From Roseateles aquatilis (GTDB lineage Bacteria; Pseudomonadota; Gammaproteobacteria; Burkholderiales; Burkholderiaceae_C), in NCBI RefSeq assembly GCF_002205645.1, contig NZ_NIOF01000011.1, positions 62,001 to 126,000 of the forward strand: a stretch of 64,000 bases of DNA. The letters run 5' to 3'. Positions 8,927 to 18,011 of this stretch are shown one piece after another (positions within the stretch are counted from its first letter, which is position 1; each line of letters starts with the position of its first letter). The notes beneath the pieces are model-generated. The model saw only the letters and a list, made by a program, of their open reading frames with translations, was not told the origin of the DNA and did no database searches. Both the position numbers and the translations under genes were made by a program.

Positions 8927-9991
8927 TCACAGCCGTGCCGCGAACCAGTCGGTCACGCGCTCCGGCATCGTGCGCACGTGGCCGGGCGGACGGCCGGACG
9001 GGAAGCCCACGTGCCCGCCGTCGCGCGGTTGCCAGAGCGTCACGAACGCGCCGACCTGCCCCTGTGCCGGCAAGCTCCGTGCCGGCACGAACGGGTCGTT
9101 GCGGGCGTTCAGCACCAGCGCCGGCACGCGGATGCGCGCCAGGTGCGGCTTCGCGGAGGCGCGCAGCCAGTAATCGTCGACGTCGCGGAAGCCGTGCAGC
9201 GGTCCGGTGAAGATGTTGTCGAACTCATAGAGATTGCGCACGCGCCGCAGCCGGTCGCCGTCGAACAGGCCCGGATGCTGCTGCAGCTTGAGCAGCGCCT
9301 TGGGCATCATCGTGCGCAGGAACATCGGCGTGTAGACCAGCCCGTTGAAGCCCTTGCCGATCGCATGGCCGGCCGCCGTCAGGTCCAGCGGCGAGCAGAT
9401 CGAGCACACCGCCCGGACCGTGCCCGCCGCCGACTCGCCGGCCTCCTGGGCCCAGCGCAGCAGCGCGTTGCCGCCCAGCGAGACGCCGGCCGCGATCATC
9501 GGGCCGCGATGCGTGGCGCGCAGCCGGGCCAGGATCCAGCCGATTTCCTCGAAGTCGCCCGAGTGGTACGCGCGCGGCGCCAGGTTGATCTCGCCCGAGC
9601 AGCCGCGGAAGTAGGGCATCGCGAACGCCCAGCCGCGCTGGCGCGCGACGCCGGCGAAGGCCTGCACGTACTGGCTGTCGATGCCGCCCTCCAGGCCGTG
9701 GAAGACCACGAGCAGCGGGCGCTCCGCGGCATCGGGGGCCGGTGCGATCGGGCCGGGCGCGTGGACCGTGTCGGGCGCGCCGGTGGCGGACCTGGCCGAC
9801 GTGCCCGCGGCGGAGCCCCGGGTGCCGGTCTCGTCGACCAGGAACTCGACGTCGAGGAAGTCCCCGTCGGGCGTCGCCCATCGCTCACGGCGGAAGGTGG
9901 GCGGCGGGCCGTCGAAGCGGCGCGCGAACAACGCGGGCCAGATCGTCTGGGCATGGCCTCCCGGCAACCAGGGAGGCGCCTGGTACTGCAT
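8927..9991 (-). CDS. YheT-family alpha/beta hydrolase
   Basis: This 354-residue hydrolase starts with PPWLPGGHAQTIWP, the signature of the YheT family. It contains the nucleophile elbow GVSLGG, the acid region NDPFVP and the catalytic histidine in GGHVGF. An insert rich in Ala, Gly and Pro sits at about residues 60-85. Substrates of the family are poorly known and are probably esters. It is 12 bp downstream of the SnoaL-like gene and in the same direction, so the two may be co-transcribed. Confidence 0.9.
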   Translation of the reverse strand: MQYQAPPWLPGGHAQTIWPALFARRFDGPPPTFRRERWATPDGDFLDVEFLVDETGTRGSAAGTSARSATGAPDTVHAPGPIAPAPDAAERPLLVVFHGLEGGIDSQYVQAFAGVARQRGWAFAMPYFRGCSGEINLAPRAYHSGDFEEIGWILARLRATHRGPMIAAGVSLGGNALLRWAQEAGESAAGTVRAVCSICSPLDLTAAGHAIGKGFNGLVYTPMFLRTMMPKALLKLQQHPGLFDGDRLRRVRNLYEFDNIFTGPLHGFRDVDDYWLRASAKPHLARIRVPALVLNARNDPFVPARSLPAQGQVGAFVTLWQPRDGGHVGFPSGRPPGHVRTMPERVTDWFAARL

Positions 9992-10003
9992 GCGGGATCT
10001 CTT

Positions 10004-10465
10004 TCAGTGCAGCGTCGTCGGCGCGCCCACGGCGGCGATCGACATCTCCTGCTTCACGTCCTGCGACGTGCCCGGGCTCGCGTGATGCGCGACCATGCGC
10101 CAGCCCAGCGCCGTCTTCAGGTAGACATTGGTGGCGACGACCCAGGCGCTCTGGACGCCGTCCTCGTCGGTGATCTCGACGCGCTCCAGCACATGGTGGA
10201 TGGCCGTGTCGCCGACCACCAGCCTGCGCTGGCACTCGGGATGCACCGGCACCGAGCCGCGGGCGAAGATCGCCTCGAAGCTGGCCCGGATCGCCCCCGC
10301 GCCGACGATGCGCGGTCCGCCCGGGTGGACGCAGCAGACTTCGTCCTCGTCGCCCCAGACGGCCATCAGCCGCTCCAGGTCGCCACCCTGCAGGGCCTCG
10401 TAGAACTGCGCTTCGGTGTCCTCGGGAGAGGCCAGCAGCAGGGCGGTCTGAGGCTTGCGCACCAT
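10004..10465 (-). CDS. SnoaL/NTF2-like fold protein
   Basis: This 153-residue protein carries a single NTF2-like domain (EAQFYEALQGGDLERLMAVW, then a CVHPGG strand and EAIFARG). Such proteins are small cone-shaped folds, some enzymes and some binding modules. An AGGAACGAG ribosome-binding site precedes the ATG. It is upstream of and likely co-transcribed with the YheT hydrolase. No specific function can be given. Confidence 0.8.
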   Translation of the reverse strand: MVRKPQTALLLASPEDTEAQFYEALQGGDLERLMAVWGDEDEVCCVHPGGPRIVGAGAIRASFEAIFARGSVPVHPECQRRLVVGDTAIHHVLERVEITDEDGVQSAWVVATNVYLKTALGWRMVAHHASPGTSQDVKQEMSIAAVGAPTTLH

Positions 10466-10520
10466 GGGTCTCGTTCCTGGGTGAAGGTCGGACGGGGCGG
10501 AGGGCGGCGACGCCGGGGCG

Positions 10521-10751
10521 TCAGTGACCGGCGGGCAGGACCTCGCCGGCCTTGAGCTTGTAGAGCGTGCCGCAGTACGGGCAGGCGCCCTGGCCGGTGT
10601 GGCTCAGGTCGATGAAGACGCGCGGGTGGTTGCTCCACAGCGGCATCTTGGGGTTGGGGCAGAAGACCACGCCCGGACCTTGCAGGTCCTGGGCGGTGAC
10701 TTCGACGGTCGCCTTCGGGGCGGTGGCGGGGGTGGTGCTGGCTTCGCTCAT
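10521..10751 (-). CDS. zf-CHCC zinc-finger protein
   Basis: This 76-residue protein has the zf-CHCC pattern, with C31, H42, C57 and C60 placed to bind one zinc (GVVFCPNPK, NHPRV, CPYCG). It resembles the domain of mitochondrial NDUFS6. In Burkholderiales this small gene regularly follows ilvE, as it does here, with 41 bp between them. Its role is unknown. Confidence 0.85.
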   Translation of the reverse strand: MSEASTTPATAPKATVEVTAQDLQGPGVVFCPNPKMPLWSNHPRVFIDLSHTGQGACPYCGTLYKLKAGEVLPAGH

Positions 10752-10792
10752 GATCTTGTTCTCTTGGCTTGCTGCCGGTGGCCGTTGGTCGC

Positions 10793-11716
10793 TCAGACCG
10801 GCGTCAGCCAGTGGGCGTACTTCGGATTGCGGCCGCCGACGATGTCGAAGAAGGCCGACTGGATCTGCTCGGTGATCGGGCCGCGGCTGCCGATGCCGAT
10901 CTCCAGGCGGTCGAGCTCGCGGATCGGCGTCACTTCCGCGGCGGTGCCGGTGAAGAAGGCCTCGTCGGCGATGTAGACCTCGTCGCGGGTGATGCGCTTC
11001 TCCACGAGCTTCAGGCCCAGGTCCTGGCAGATCGCGAAGATGGTGTTGCGGGTGATGCCGTTGAGCGCGCCGGCCGACAGGTCCGGCGTGTAGACGACAC
11101 CGTTCTTGATGATGAACAGGTTCTCGCCCGCGCCCTCGGAGACGAAGCCGGACGCGTCCAGCAGCAACGCCTCGTCGTAGCCGTCCTCGGTCGCTTCCAT
11201 GTTGGCCAGGATCGAGTTGGTGTAGTTGGACACCGTCTTGGCCTGCGTCATCGTGATGTTGACGTGGTGGCGGGTGTAGCTGCTGGTCTTGACGCGGATG
11301 CCGCGCTTGAGGCCTTCCTCGCCCAGGTAGGCGCCCCAGGCCCAGGCGGCGACCATCAGGTGGACCTTGTTGCCCTTGGGGCTGACGCCCAGCTTCTCGG
11401 AGCCGATCCAGGTCAGCGGACGCAGGTAGCAACTGGCCAGGTTGTTCTCGCGCACGACGGCACGTTGCGCCTGCTCGACCTGCTCGACGCTGAACGGGAT
11501 CTTCATGCGCAGGATCTTGGCGCTGTTGAAGAGCCGCTCGGTGTGTTCGCGCAGCCGGAAGATGGCCGTGCCGCCGGGGGTCTGGTACGCGCGCACGCCC
11601 TCGAAGGCACCACAGCCGTAATGCAGCGTGTGGGTCAGCACGTGGATCTTGGCGTCGCGCCAGTCCACCAGCTCGCCGTCCATCCAGATCTTGCCGTCGC
11701 GGTCGTCCAGGGACAT
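10793..11716 (-). CDS. ilvE: Branched-chain amino acid aminotransferase
   Basis: A PLP fold-type IV enzyme of 307 residues that makes or breaks down leucine, isoleucine and valine by transfer with 2-oxoglutarate/glutamate. Family motifs include WMDGELVDW near the start, the PLP lysine in QAKTVSNYTNS, and ASGFVSEGAGENLF. An upstream in-frame extension overlaps the next gene. The ATG at 11716 has a GGAAGGAAG site and the typical family start, so it is preferred. Confidence 0.95.
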   Translation of the reverse strand: MSLDDRDGKIWMDGELVDWRDAKIHVLTHTLHYGCGAFEGVRAYQTPGGTAIFRLREHTERLFNSAKILRMKIPFSVEQVEQAQRAVVRENNLASCYLRPLTWIGSEKLGVSPKGNKVHLMVAAWAWGAYLGEEGLKRGIRVKTSSYTRHHVNITMTQAKTVSNYTNSILANMEATEDGYDEALLLDASGFVSEGAGENLFIIKNGVVYTPDLSAGALNGITRNTIFAICQDLGLKLVEKRITRDEVYIADEAFFTGTAAEVTPIRELDRLEIGIGSRGPITEQIQSAFFDIVGGRNPKYAHWLTPV

Positions 11717-11777
11717 GGGTCTTCCTTCCAGGCTTTCTTGGGCCGCGCGAGCGGTCCGTGCTGCAAAGTCGCGGATT

Positions 11778-12185
11778 TTATGCGGCCGGGGGCTGTCCGT
11801 CGTCATCCTCCGGCGAGCCCGGTGCGCGCACCAGCTGCCAGCTCGCGACCACGCCGCGTTCCATGACGATGTCCACCGCGTCGCCGCCGGCGTCGGTCCA
11901 GCGGTAGGTGTTCTCGCCCGACTTGACGCCCAGCGAGCGGCACAGCTTGATCAGCTCGATCAGCTTCATGCCGGGGTGCAGCCGCGATTGCAGCATCAGC
12001 GCGCTGGAGACGTGGCCCATCGGCGCGTCGTTGGCGGTGCGCATCACCTTCATCAGCTGCGTGAATTGGAGCAGCAGATAGAAGACGACGCAGGACAGGC
12101 CCAGGATCGCGCCTTTCCAGCCGAAGAAGGCGCCGCCGGCCACGATGGCGGCGATGGCGAGGAGGATGCCGACGAGTCGGTTCAT
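11778..12185 (-). CDS. Conserved membrane-anchored protein of unknown function
   Basis: This 135-residue protein has two closely spaced N-terminal hydrophobic segments (about residues 4-20 and 24-41) and then a soluble domain with the phrase GHVSSALMLQSRLHPGMKL. I believe relatives exist beside ilvE in related genomes, but no function is established. The gene ends 61 bp before the ilvE start and may be part of the same transcript. Confidence 0.7.
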   Translation of the reverse strand: MNRLVGILLAIAAIVAGGAFFGWKGAILGLSCVVFYLLLQFTQLMKVMRTANDAPMGHVSSALMLQSRLHPGMKLIELIKLCRSLGVKSGENTYRWTDAGGDAVDIVMERGVVASWQLVRAPGSPEDDDGQPPAA

Positions 12186-12262
12186 GCGAGGGGCTCCGGG
12201 ACAGAATCAGTGAAAGGGGCGAAAGAGGAAAAAGGCGGCCGGGATGCGGCGGGCCTGGCGCT

Positions 12263-12685
12263 CTAGGCGCTAGCGGCGGCCGGCGCGGCCGGATCGGCGG
12301 CGCCGTCGGCCGACTCCCAGCCGTAATGGCGCTCGACCCTGGCGATGCGCAGCTCGTAATGGCGGTACCAGTCGCGGCGGCCCTGGTCGCGGGCGGCCGC
12401 GTGCTCGGTGACGGCGCGCCAGGCGCGAATGTCCTCCAGGCTGCGCCAGTAGGACACCGTGATGCCCAGGCCGTCGGTGCCGCGGGCGCTCTCCACGCCC
12501 AGGTAGCCGGGCTGCGCGGCGGCCAGCGCGACCATGCGGTCGGCCGTCTCGCCGTAGCCGTCGTCGGTGCGCGCGTCGGTGCGCTGGCTGCAGAAGATCA
12601 CCGCGTAATAGGGCGGCTGGAAGGGGAAGTCGGTCCGCCCTCCGGGGGAGGCGAGGGACCGGGCGATGGCGTCGGCGGTGGTCAT
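12263..12685 (-). CDS. Antibiotic biosynthesis monooxygenase (ABM) domain protein
   Basis: This 140-residue protein has a dimeric ferredoxin-like ABM domain at about residues 22-120 (YYAVIFCSQRTD, GYLGVESARG, ISYWRSLEDIRAW). Despite the family name these are usually stress or housekeeping proteins. A CGGAG site precedes the ATG at 12685. It lies between radA and the membrane protein gene. The Ala-rich tail is probably disordered. Confidence 0.85.
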   Translation of the reverse strand: MTTADAIARSLASPGGRTDFPFQPPYYAVIFCSQRTDARTDDGYGETADRMVALAAAQPGYLGVESARGTDGLGITVSYWRSLEDIRAWRAVTEHAAARDQGRRDWYRHYELRIARVERHYGWESADGAADPAAPAAASA

Positions 12686-12810
12686 GGGGCGGCTCCGTGG
12701 CGATGGCGGCGCGGGCGTCGAGTGCAGCCGGCATTGTCGTCGCCCCATCGCGCGGACGAATGTGGCGATTGCGCAGGCGCGAGCGTGCGCCGCGGGGCAA
12801 TCGCCGCCGC

Positions 12811-14169
12811 TCACATGCCGCGCAGCACCTCGATGGCGTCCTCGATGCGGGCCACCGCATGCACGGTCAGGCCGGGGATGGCCTTCTTCGGCGCGTTGGC
12901 CTGCGGCACCACGGCGATGGAGAACCCCAGCTTGGCGGCCTCCTTCAGCCGCTCCTGGCCGCGCGGCGCGGGGCGCACCTCGCCCGCCAGGCCGACCTCG
13001 CCGAAGGCGAAGAAGCCCTTGGGCAGCGGCTTGCCGCGCAGCGAGCTCTGGATCGCGAGCAGCACCGCCAGGTCGGCCGCCGGCTCGCTGATGCGCACGC
13101 CGCCGACGGCGTTGACGAAGACGTCCTGGTCCATCGTGGCCACGCCCGCGTGCCGGTGCAGCACGGCCAGCAGCATCGCCAGCCGGTCGCGCTCCAGGCC
13201 CACGGACAGGCGTCGCGGGCTCGGGCCGCCGCTGTCGACCAGCGCCTGCAGCTCCACCAGCAGCGGCCGGGTGCCCTCCAGCGTCACCAGCACGCAGGAG
13301 CCGGGCACCGGCTCGCCGTGGGTGGACAGGAAGATCGCGCTCGGGTTGGTGACGCCCTTCAGGCCCTTCTCGGTCATCGCGAAGACGCCGATCTCGTTGA
13401 CCGCGCCGAAGCGGTTCTTGATCGCGCGCACCAGGCGGTAGCTGCTGTGCGTGTCGCCCTCGAAGTAGAGGACCGTGTCGACGATGTGCTCCAGCACGCG
13501 CGGGCCGGCCAGCGCGCCTTCCTTGGTCACGTGGCCCACCAGCACCATCGCGCAGCCGGTGGCCTTGGCGGTGCGGGTGAGTTGCGCCGCGCACTCGCGC
13601 ACCTGCGCGACCGAGCCGGGCGCGGAGGCGAGCTGCTCGGAGTACAGCGTCTGGATCGAGTCGATGACGCAGAAGTCGGGCTGCTCGACCTCGATGGTGG
13701 CGAGGATCTTCTCCAGGCCGATCTCGGCCAGCACGCGCACCTGCGAGCCGTCCAGCCCCAACCGGCGCGAGCGCATCGCGACCTGGGCGCCGGATTCCTC
13801 GCCGGTGACGTAGAGCGCCTTCATCTGCCGGGACAACGCATCCACGGCCTGCAGCAGCAGCGTGGACTTGCCGATGCCCGGATCGCCGCCGATCAGCACC
13901 ACCCCGCCGGTGACGATGCCGCCGCCCAGGACGCGGTCCAGCTCCTCCAGCGAGGTGGGGGTGCGGTCGAAGTCGCGCGCCTCGATCTCGGACAGCGTCG
14001 CCACCGGCTGGCTGCGGGCCAGCGCCTGGTAGCGGTTCTTGGCGCCGGTGGGCTCGGCGGCGGTCTCCACCAGCGTGTTCCAGGCGTTGCAGGACGGGCA
14101 GCGGCCCAGCCACTTGGCGCTGGCGGCGCCGCATTCGGAGCAGACGTATTGGGTTTTCGGGGTGGCCAT
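12811..14169 (-). CDS. radA: DNA repair protein RadA (Sms)
   Basis: RadA is a RecA-related ATPase and branch-migration helicase acting in recombinational repair. The 452-residue protein has the N-terminal zinc finger (C10, C13, C24, C27), the Walker A motif GGDPGIGKST at 94-103, the RadA-specific KNRFG motif near residue 250, and a Lon-protease-like C-terminal domain. Length and motifs are complete. Confidence 0.97.
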   Translation of the reverse strand: MATPKTQYVCSECGAASAKWLGRCPSCNAWNTLVETAAEPTGAKNRYQALARSQPVATLSEIEARDFDRTPTSLEELDRVLGGGIVTGGVVLIGGDPGIGKSTLLLQAVDALSRQMKALYVTGEESGAQVAMRSRRLGLDGSQVRVLAEIGLEKILATIEVEQPDFCVIDSIQTLYSEQLASAPGSVAQVRECAAQLTRTAKATGCAMVLVGHVTKEGALAGPRVLEHIVDTVLYFEGDTHSSYRLVRAIKNRFGAVNEIGVFAMTEKGLKGVTNPSAIFLSTHGEPVPGSCVLVTLEGTRPLLVELQALVDSGGPSPRRLSVGLERDRLAMLLAVLHRHAGVATMDQDVFVNAVGGVRISEPAADLAVLLAIQSSLRGKPLPKGFFAFGEVGLAGEVRPAPRGQERLKEAAKLGFSIAVVPQANAPKKAIPGLTVHAVARIEDAIEVLRGM

Positions 14170-14240
14170 GGGGCGGGATTGTCGCCGCCCGCCGGCGCCC
14201 GGCTGACAGCAGTCCGGCCCGCGCGATCGGCGCCGCGCCC

Positions 14241-14383
14241 TGTGGGCAAGGCTGTTGAAAGGCTTGTGGGCAACCTGTTGATTGCCTGTTGGCGGCCTGT
14301 TGGTGGCTTGTGGGCGGGCTGGGGATGAGCTGGGGCCGGACTGTGGGTGAGCCGGGCGTCAGGCGACGGAAGCCTGTGGATAA
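14241..14383. repeat. Cluster of TGTGG-type near-repeats with one DnaA-box match
   Basis: TGTGGGCAA occurs at 14241 and 14265, TGTGGG at 14309, TGTGGGTGA at 14342 and TGTGGATAA at 14375. The last is an exact TTATCCACA DnaA box on the other strand. CCTGTTGG-type repeats lie between them. The block covers the space upstream of radA and the last codons of the symporter gene. No function is shown; it could be chance in a GC-rich, low-complexity stretch. Confidence 0.4.
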
Positions 14384-15825
14384 CCGGCCGGGCGGGAGCC
14401 CGCCCACAAGCCGCCGAAGGTCAGCGCCGCGTTGACCAGCAGCAGCTCCAGCCCCATCCGGTAGTCGCCGAAGAAGGTCGCCTGATGGGCGTCGACGACC
14501 CAGCACAGCGCCGGCGCCGCCAGCGCGATCCACGGCAGCACGCCGCCGCGCAGCGTGCGCCGCGTCAGGATGCCGAAGGCGAACAGGCCCAGCAGCGGAC
14601 CATAGGTGTAGCCGGCCAGCTTCAGGATCAGGTTGACCATGCTGGCATCGTCCAGCCAGCGGAAGCCCAGCGTCAGCAGCAGGAACAGCGCTGCGTAGCC
14701 CAGGTGCACCATCCGGCGCACGCGGCGCTTGCGGGCCTCGTCCCAGTCGCGACGCTCCTGCAGGCCGATCAGGTCGATGCAGGTGCTGGAAGTCAGCGCG
14801 GTGATGGCGCCGTCCGCGCTGGGGAACAGCGCCGAGATCAGCGCCACCACGAAGATCAGCTGCACCCACGCCGGCAGGTGCTCCATCACGACGGCGGGGA
14901 ACAGCCGGTCGCCGTGCGCGGCGATGCCCTGCTGCCGGGCGTACATCGTCAGCAGCCCGCCCAGGAACAGGAAGAGCAGCACCACGACGGTCATGATGGC
15001 CGCCATCACCATCATGTTCTTCTGCGCGTCGGCGAGGCGCTTGACCGAGATGTTCTTCTGCATCATCTCCTGGTCCAGCCCGGTCATCGCCACCGCGATC
15101 GCGGCGCCGGCCAGCAACTGCTTGGCCCAGTGGGAGGCGCTCATCGGATCGGTGACGAAGACCTCCGCCAGGCCGGCCGAGCGCATCGCCTGCCAGCCGC
15201 CGAGCACGTCCAGCCCCATCGCGTGCAGCAGGAAGACCACGCAGATGACCAGCCCGCCCAGCATGCCGGTGGTCTGCAGCGTGTCGGTCCAGACGATGGT
15301 CTTGACGCCGCCCTCCAGCGTGTAGAGCAGGATCATGACCAGCACCAGCAGGGCGCTCAGCCAGAACGGCATGCCGAACTGCGCCAGCACCAGGTCCTGC
15401 AGGATGCGCACGACCAGGTAGAGCCGGGCGGTCGCGCCCAGGGTGCGGGACAGGATGAAGAAGCCGGCGCCGGTGCGGTGCGCCGCGATGCCGAGCCGAT
15501 CCCCCAGGTAGCGGTAGATCGAGCTCAGGTTCATCCGGTAATACAGCGGCAGCAGCACGAAGGCGACCACCGCGTAGCCGGCGATCTGGCCCAGCATGAT
15601 CTGGAAGTAGCTGAACGCGCCGGCGCCGACGGAGCCCGGCACGCTGATGAAGGTCACGCCGGAGAGCGACGTGCCGATCATCCCGAACGCCACCAGCGCC
15701 CAGTGGCTGTTGCGGTTGCCGATGAAGAAGCTGTCGTTGTCGGCGCGGCGTGAAGTCCACCAGGCGACCGCCAGCAGCAGCGAGAAGTAGGCGACGACGA
15801 CGATGAGCAGGACGGAGGCTGACAT
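14359..15825 (-). CDS. Sodium:solute symporter (SSS family)
   Basis: This 488-residue membrane protein has about 13 hydrophobic helices and the SSS-family start, in which a first helix is followed by SFFIGNRNSHW and then GMIGTSLSGVTFISVPG. Such proteins take up solutes (sugars, amino acids, carboxylates) with sodium. The closest type I can suggest is the group without a signalling extension. The substrate is unknown. It is transcribed toward radA, ending 189 bp before the radA start. Confidence 0.9.
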   Translation of the reverse strand: MSASVLLIVVVAYFSLLLAVAWWTSRRADNDSFFIGNRNSHWALVAFGMIGTSLSGVTFISVPGSVGAGAFSYFQIMLGQIAGYAVVAFVLLPLYYRMNLSSIYRYLGDRLGIAAHRTGAGFFILSRTLGATARLYLVVRILQDLVLAQFGMPFWLSALLVLVMILLYTLEGGVKTIVWTDTLQTTGMLGGLVICVVFLLHAMGLDVLGGWQAMRSAGLAEVFVTDPMSASHWAKQLLAGAAIAVAMTGLDQEMMQKNISVKRLADAQKNMMVMAAIMTVVVLLFLFLGGLLTMYARQQGIAAHGDRLFPAVVMEHLPAWVQLIFVVALISALFPSADGAITALTSSTCIDLIGLQERRDWDEARKRRVRRMVHLGYAALFLLLTLGFRWLDDASMVNLILKLAGYTYGPLLGLFAFGILTRRTLRGGVLPWIALAAPALCWVVDAHQATFFGDYRMGLELLLVNAALTFGGLWAGSRPAGYPQASVA

Positions 15826-15986
15826 GGCGCGCGATTATTCAAGCGCGGGCGCGCTGGCCGCATTCCGAACGCGGCGGCAGGCATAACCGGGGGCTGGGTC
15901 GCCCGGGGCGCGGTCGGCGTTAACCCTGACCTTCGAGATTTCCGAAGTGCCGTGCTACAACCTCGGCTCCTCGCAGGAGTCGCATC

Positions 15987-16619
15987 ATGGAGTTTTCAGT
16001 CTGGCTGGGGTTTTTCGCGGCCTCGTGGGCCATCAGCCTGTCCCCGGGCGCCGGTGCCATCGCGGCGATGAGCGCCGGACTGAATCACGGCTTCAAGCGT
16101 GGCTACTTCATGACGATCGGGCTGATCCTGGGCATCCTGACGCAGATCGTGTTCGTCGGTGCCGGCCTGGGGGCGCTGATCGCGGCGTCCGAGCAGGCGT
16201 TCGCGGTGGTCAAGTGGGTGGGCGTGGCCTACCTCGTCTACCTGGGCATCCAGCAGTGGCGCGCGCCGGCCAGGCCGCTGGTGGCGCAGCAGGCCGAGGG
16301 CACGCGGGTCACGCGGCGCCAGCTGGTGATGCGCGGTTGGGGCATCAACGCGGTGAACCCCAAGGGCACCGTCTTCCTGCTGGCCGTGGTGCCGCAGTTC
16401 CTGAACCTGCATACCAGCCTGACGCCGCAATACGCGGTGATCGGCGCGACGCTGGCCTTCACCGACGCCGTCGTCATGGCCGGCTACACGGTGCTGGCGG
16501 CGCGGGTGCTGTCGGCGTTGCGCTCGGAGGGCCACCTGAAGGTGATGAACCGGGTGTTCGGCTCGTTGTTCGTGGCGGCCGGCGCGCTGCTCGCGACCTT
16601 CAAGAAGGCCGCCGACTGA
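15987..16619 (+). CDS. LysE-family translocator (RhtB-type amino acid exporter)
   Basis: This 210-residue protein has six predicted membrane helices and the family features PGAGAIAAMSAGLNHGFKRG near the start and NPKGTVFLLAVVPQFL in the middle. The family exports amino acids such as lysine, homoserine or threonine. It is monocistronic and followed by a strong hairpin terminator. Confidence 0.92.
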   Translation: MEFSVWLGFFAASWAISLSPGAGAIAAMSAGLNHGFKRGYFMTIGLILGILTQIVFVGAGLGALIAASEQAFAVVKWVGVAYLVYLGIQQWRAPARPLVAQQAEGTRVTRRQLVMRGWGINAVNPKGTVFLLAVVPQFLNLHTSLTPQYAVIGATLAFTDAVVMAGYTVLAARVLSALRSEGHLKVMNRVFGSLFVAAGALLATFKKAAD

Positions 16620-16639
16620 ACCTTCGCGCCTCTTCCCCG

Positions 16640-16670
16640 GCAGGCCGCCCACGAGGCGGCCTGCTCGTTT
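16640..16670 (+). terminator. Terminator hairpin after the LysE gene
   Basis: GCAGGCCGCC and GGCGGCCTGC form a perfect 10-bp stem around CACGA, followed by TCGTTT, 20 bp after the stop codon. Confidence 0.75.
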
Positions 16671-16757
16671 CCCGGCCCGCCGAAGGTCGCGTCGCGCGAC
16701 CGGGCCGCTTGGATCGACCCTGACCGGGGTCGTTCGTTCTCCCGATTGCCGCCGCTC

Positions 16758-17642
16758 ATGTCCACCGTTTCCGACCGCTGGTTGTTCTGGGGCCCGACGC
16801 TGATCTGGGCCAGCACCTGGCACGTGATCCTGTACCAGTTGGCCTCCGGCGTGCCGGTGCTGAACTCGGTGGGCTGGCGCTTCGGCCTGGCGGCGTTGAT
16901 GCTGGCGGCGTTCGCGCGCTGGCAGAAGCTGTCGCTGAAGTTGCCGCTGTCGGCGCACGGGCTGATGCTGGCGACGGGCATCGTGCAATACAGCGGCAAT
17001 TACTTCTCCGTCTACGAGGCGGAGCGCCACATCCCCTCCGGACTCGTGGCGGTGCTGTTCTGCCTGATGGTGTTCGGCAACGCGTTGTCGGGACGGGTGT
17101 TCTTCGGCCAGCGGGTGACGGCGCGATTCCTGGTCGCGTCGGCCGGCGCGGTGCTGGGCGTGGTGATGATCTTCTGGCCCGAGATCGCGTCCACCGGCGC
17201 GCGCCCGACGGCGGCCTACGGGCTGATGCTGGGCCTGGCGGCGGTGCTGGCCGCCTGCGTCGGCAACGTGCTGACGCTGACGCTCACCCGCCGCGGCCTG
17301 GCGCTGGTGCCGGTGCTGGCGTGGAGCATGGGCTACGGGTCGGTGTTCCTGCTGGTCATGTCGCTGGTGACGGGGCAGGGGCTGACGTTCGCGTGGACGC
17401 CGTCGTACGTGCTGAGCCTGCTGTACCTGGCGGTGCTGGGGTCGGTGGTGGCCTTCGTCCTGTACTTCAAGCTCGCGCAGCGGCAGGGCACGGCACGGGC
17501 CGCGCTGACCGGGGTGGTGATCCCGGTCATCGCGCTGGGGATCTCCGCGATCTTCGAAGGCTGGCGGCCGACGGCCCTGGCGCTCGCCGGCATGGTGCTG
17601 TGCCTGGGCAGCATCTACGCGGCGACGCGGCCGAGGCGCTGA
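16758..17642 (+). CDS. EamA/DMT-family transporter
   Basis: This 294-residue membrane protein has ten predicted helices in two EamA repeats. It starts MSTVSDRWLFWGPTLIWAS; a TTG four codons upstream is possible but less likely than the ATG at 16758. The family exports metabolites or amino acids. The substrate is unknown. It is the last plus-strand transporter before the specialised-metabolism locus. Confidence 0.9.
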   Translation: MSTVSDRWLFWGPTLIWASTWHVILYQLASGVPVLNSVGWRFGLAALMLAAFARWQKLSLKLPLSAHGLMLATGIVQYSGNYFSVYEAERHIPSGLVAVLFCLMVFGNALSGRVFFGQRVTARFLVASAGAVLGVVMIFWPEIASTGARPTAAYGLMLGLAAVLAACVGNVLTLTLTRRGLALVPVLAWSMGYGSVFLLVMSLVTGQGLTFAWTPSYVLSLLYLAVLGSVVAFVLYFKLAQRQGTARAALTGVVIPVIALGISAIFEGWRPTALALAGMVLCLGSIYAATRPRR

Positions 17643-17804
17643 ACTGACGCGCCGCTGACCGTGTCCTCCCCTGGAGGGAACCGGCATCCGTTCTTGCGTT
17701 ATCGCAAGGGGGGGGCATTTGACCCACTTGCACGCTGCGCTCCTCGACGACGGGGGGGCCATGTCGGCGTCCCTCTTCATCAGTTCTTCCGAGGAGCTCT
17801 CAAG

Positions 17805-18011
17805 ATGAAATGCCCTGTGTGCGGACTCGCTGAAATGGCCCTGGACACCCGGGATGCAGCGCATGTCTATAAGGGGCGGACGGTCGTGATTCCTGCCGTG
17901 ACCGGTGACCACTGTCCTGCTTGCGACGAATGCCTGACAGAGCATCGCGAGACCGACAAAATCATCCAGGCGGTGAACGAGCTCTCCAAACAGGTCGACG
18001 CCCCCGCCTAA
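17805..18011 (+). CDS. MqsA-like N-terminal zinc domain protein, truncated antitoxin
   Basis: This 68-residue protein begins MKCPVCGLAEM and has CPVC and CPAC zinc-binding pairs. It matches only the N-terminal zinc domain of MqsA (YgiT). Full MqsA is about 131 residues and carries a C-terminal Xre-type helix-turn-helix, which is missing here. There is no mqsR toxin gene beside it. A GAGGAGCT ribosome-binding site precedes the ATG. It overlaps the DUF5916 gene tail by 4 bp. Just upstream are a small hairpin (17693-17708) and runs of eight and seven G. It may be a remnant or a stand-alone zinc protein. Confidence 0.7.
   Translation: MKCPVCGLAEMALDTRDAAHVYKGRTVVIPAVTGDHCPACDECLTEHRETDKIIQAVNELSKQVDAPA

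Noticed and set aside
14241-14383. Replication origin
   Set aside because: There is only one exact DnaA box, no AT-rich unwinding region, no dnaA or parAB nearby, and part of the block is inside a coding sequence.
17805-18011. Functional MqsRA toxin-antitoxin system
   Set aside because: There is no mqsR toxin gene on either side and the antitoxin lacks its DNA-binding half.
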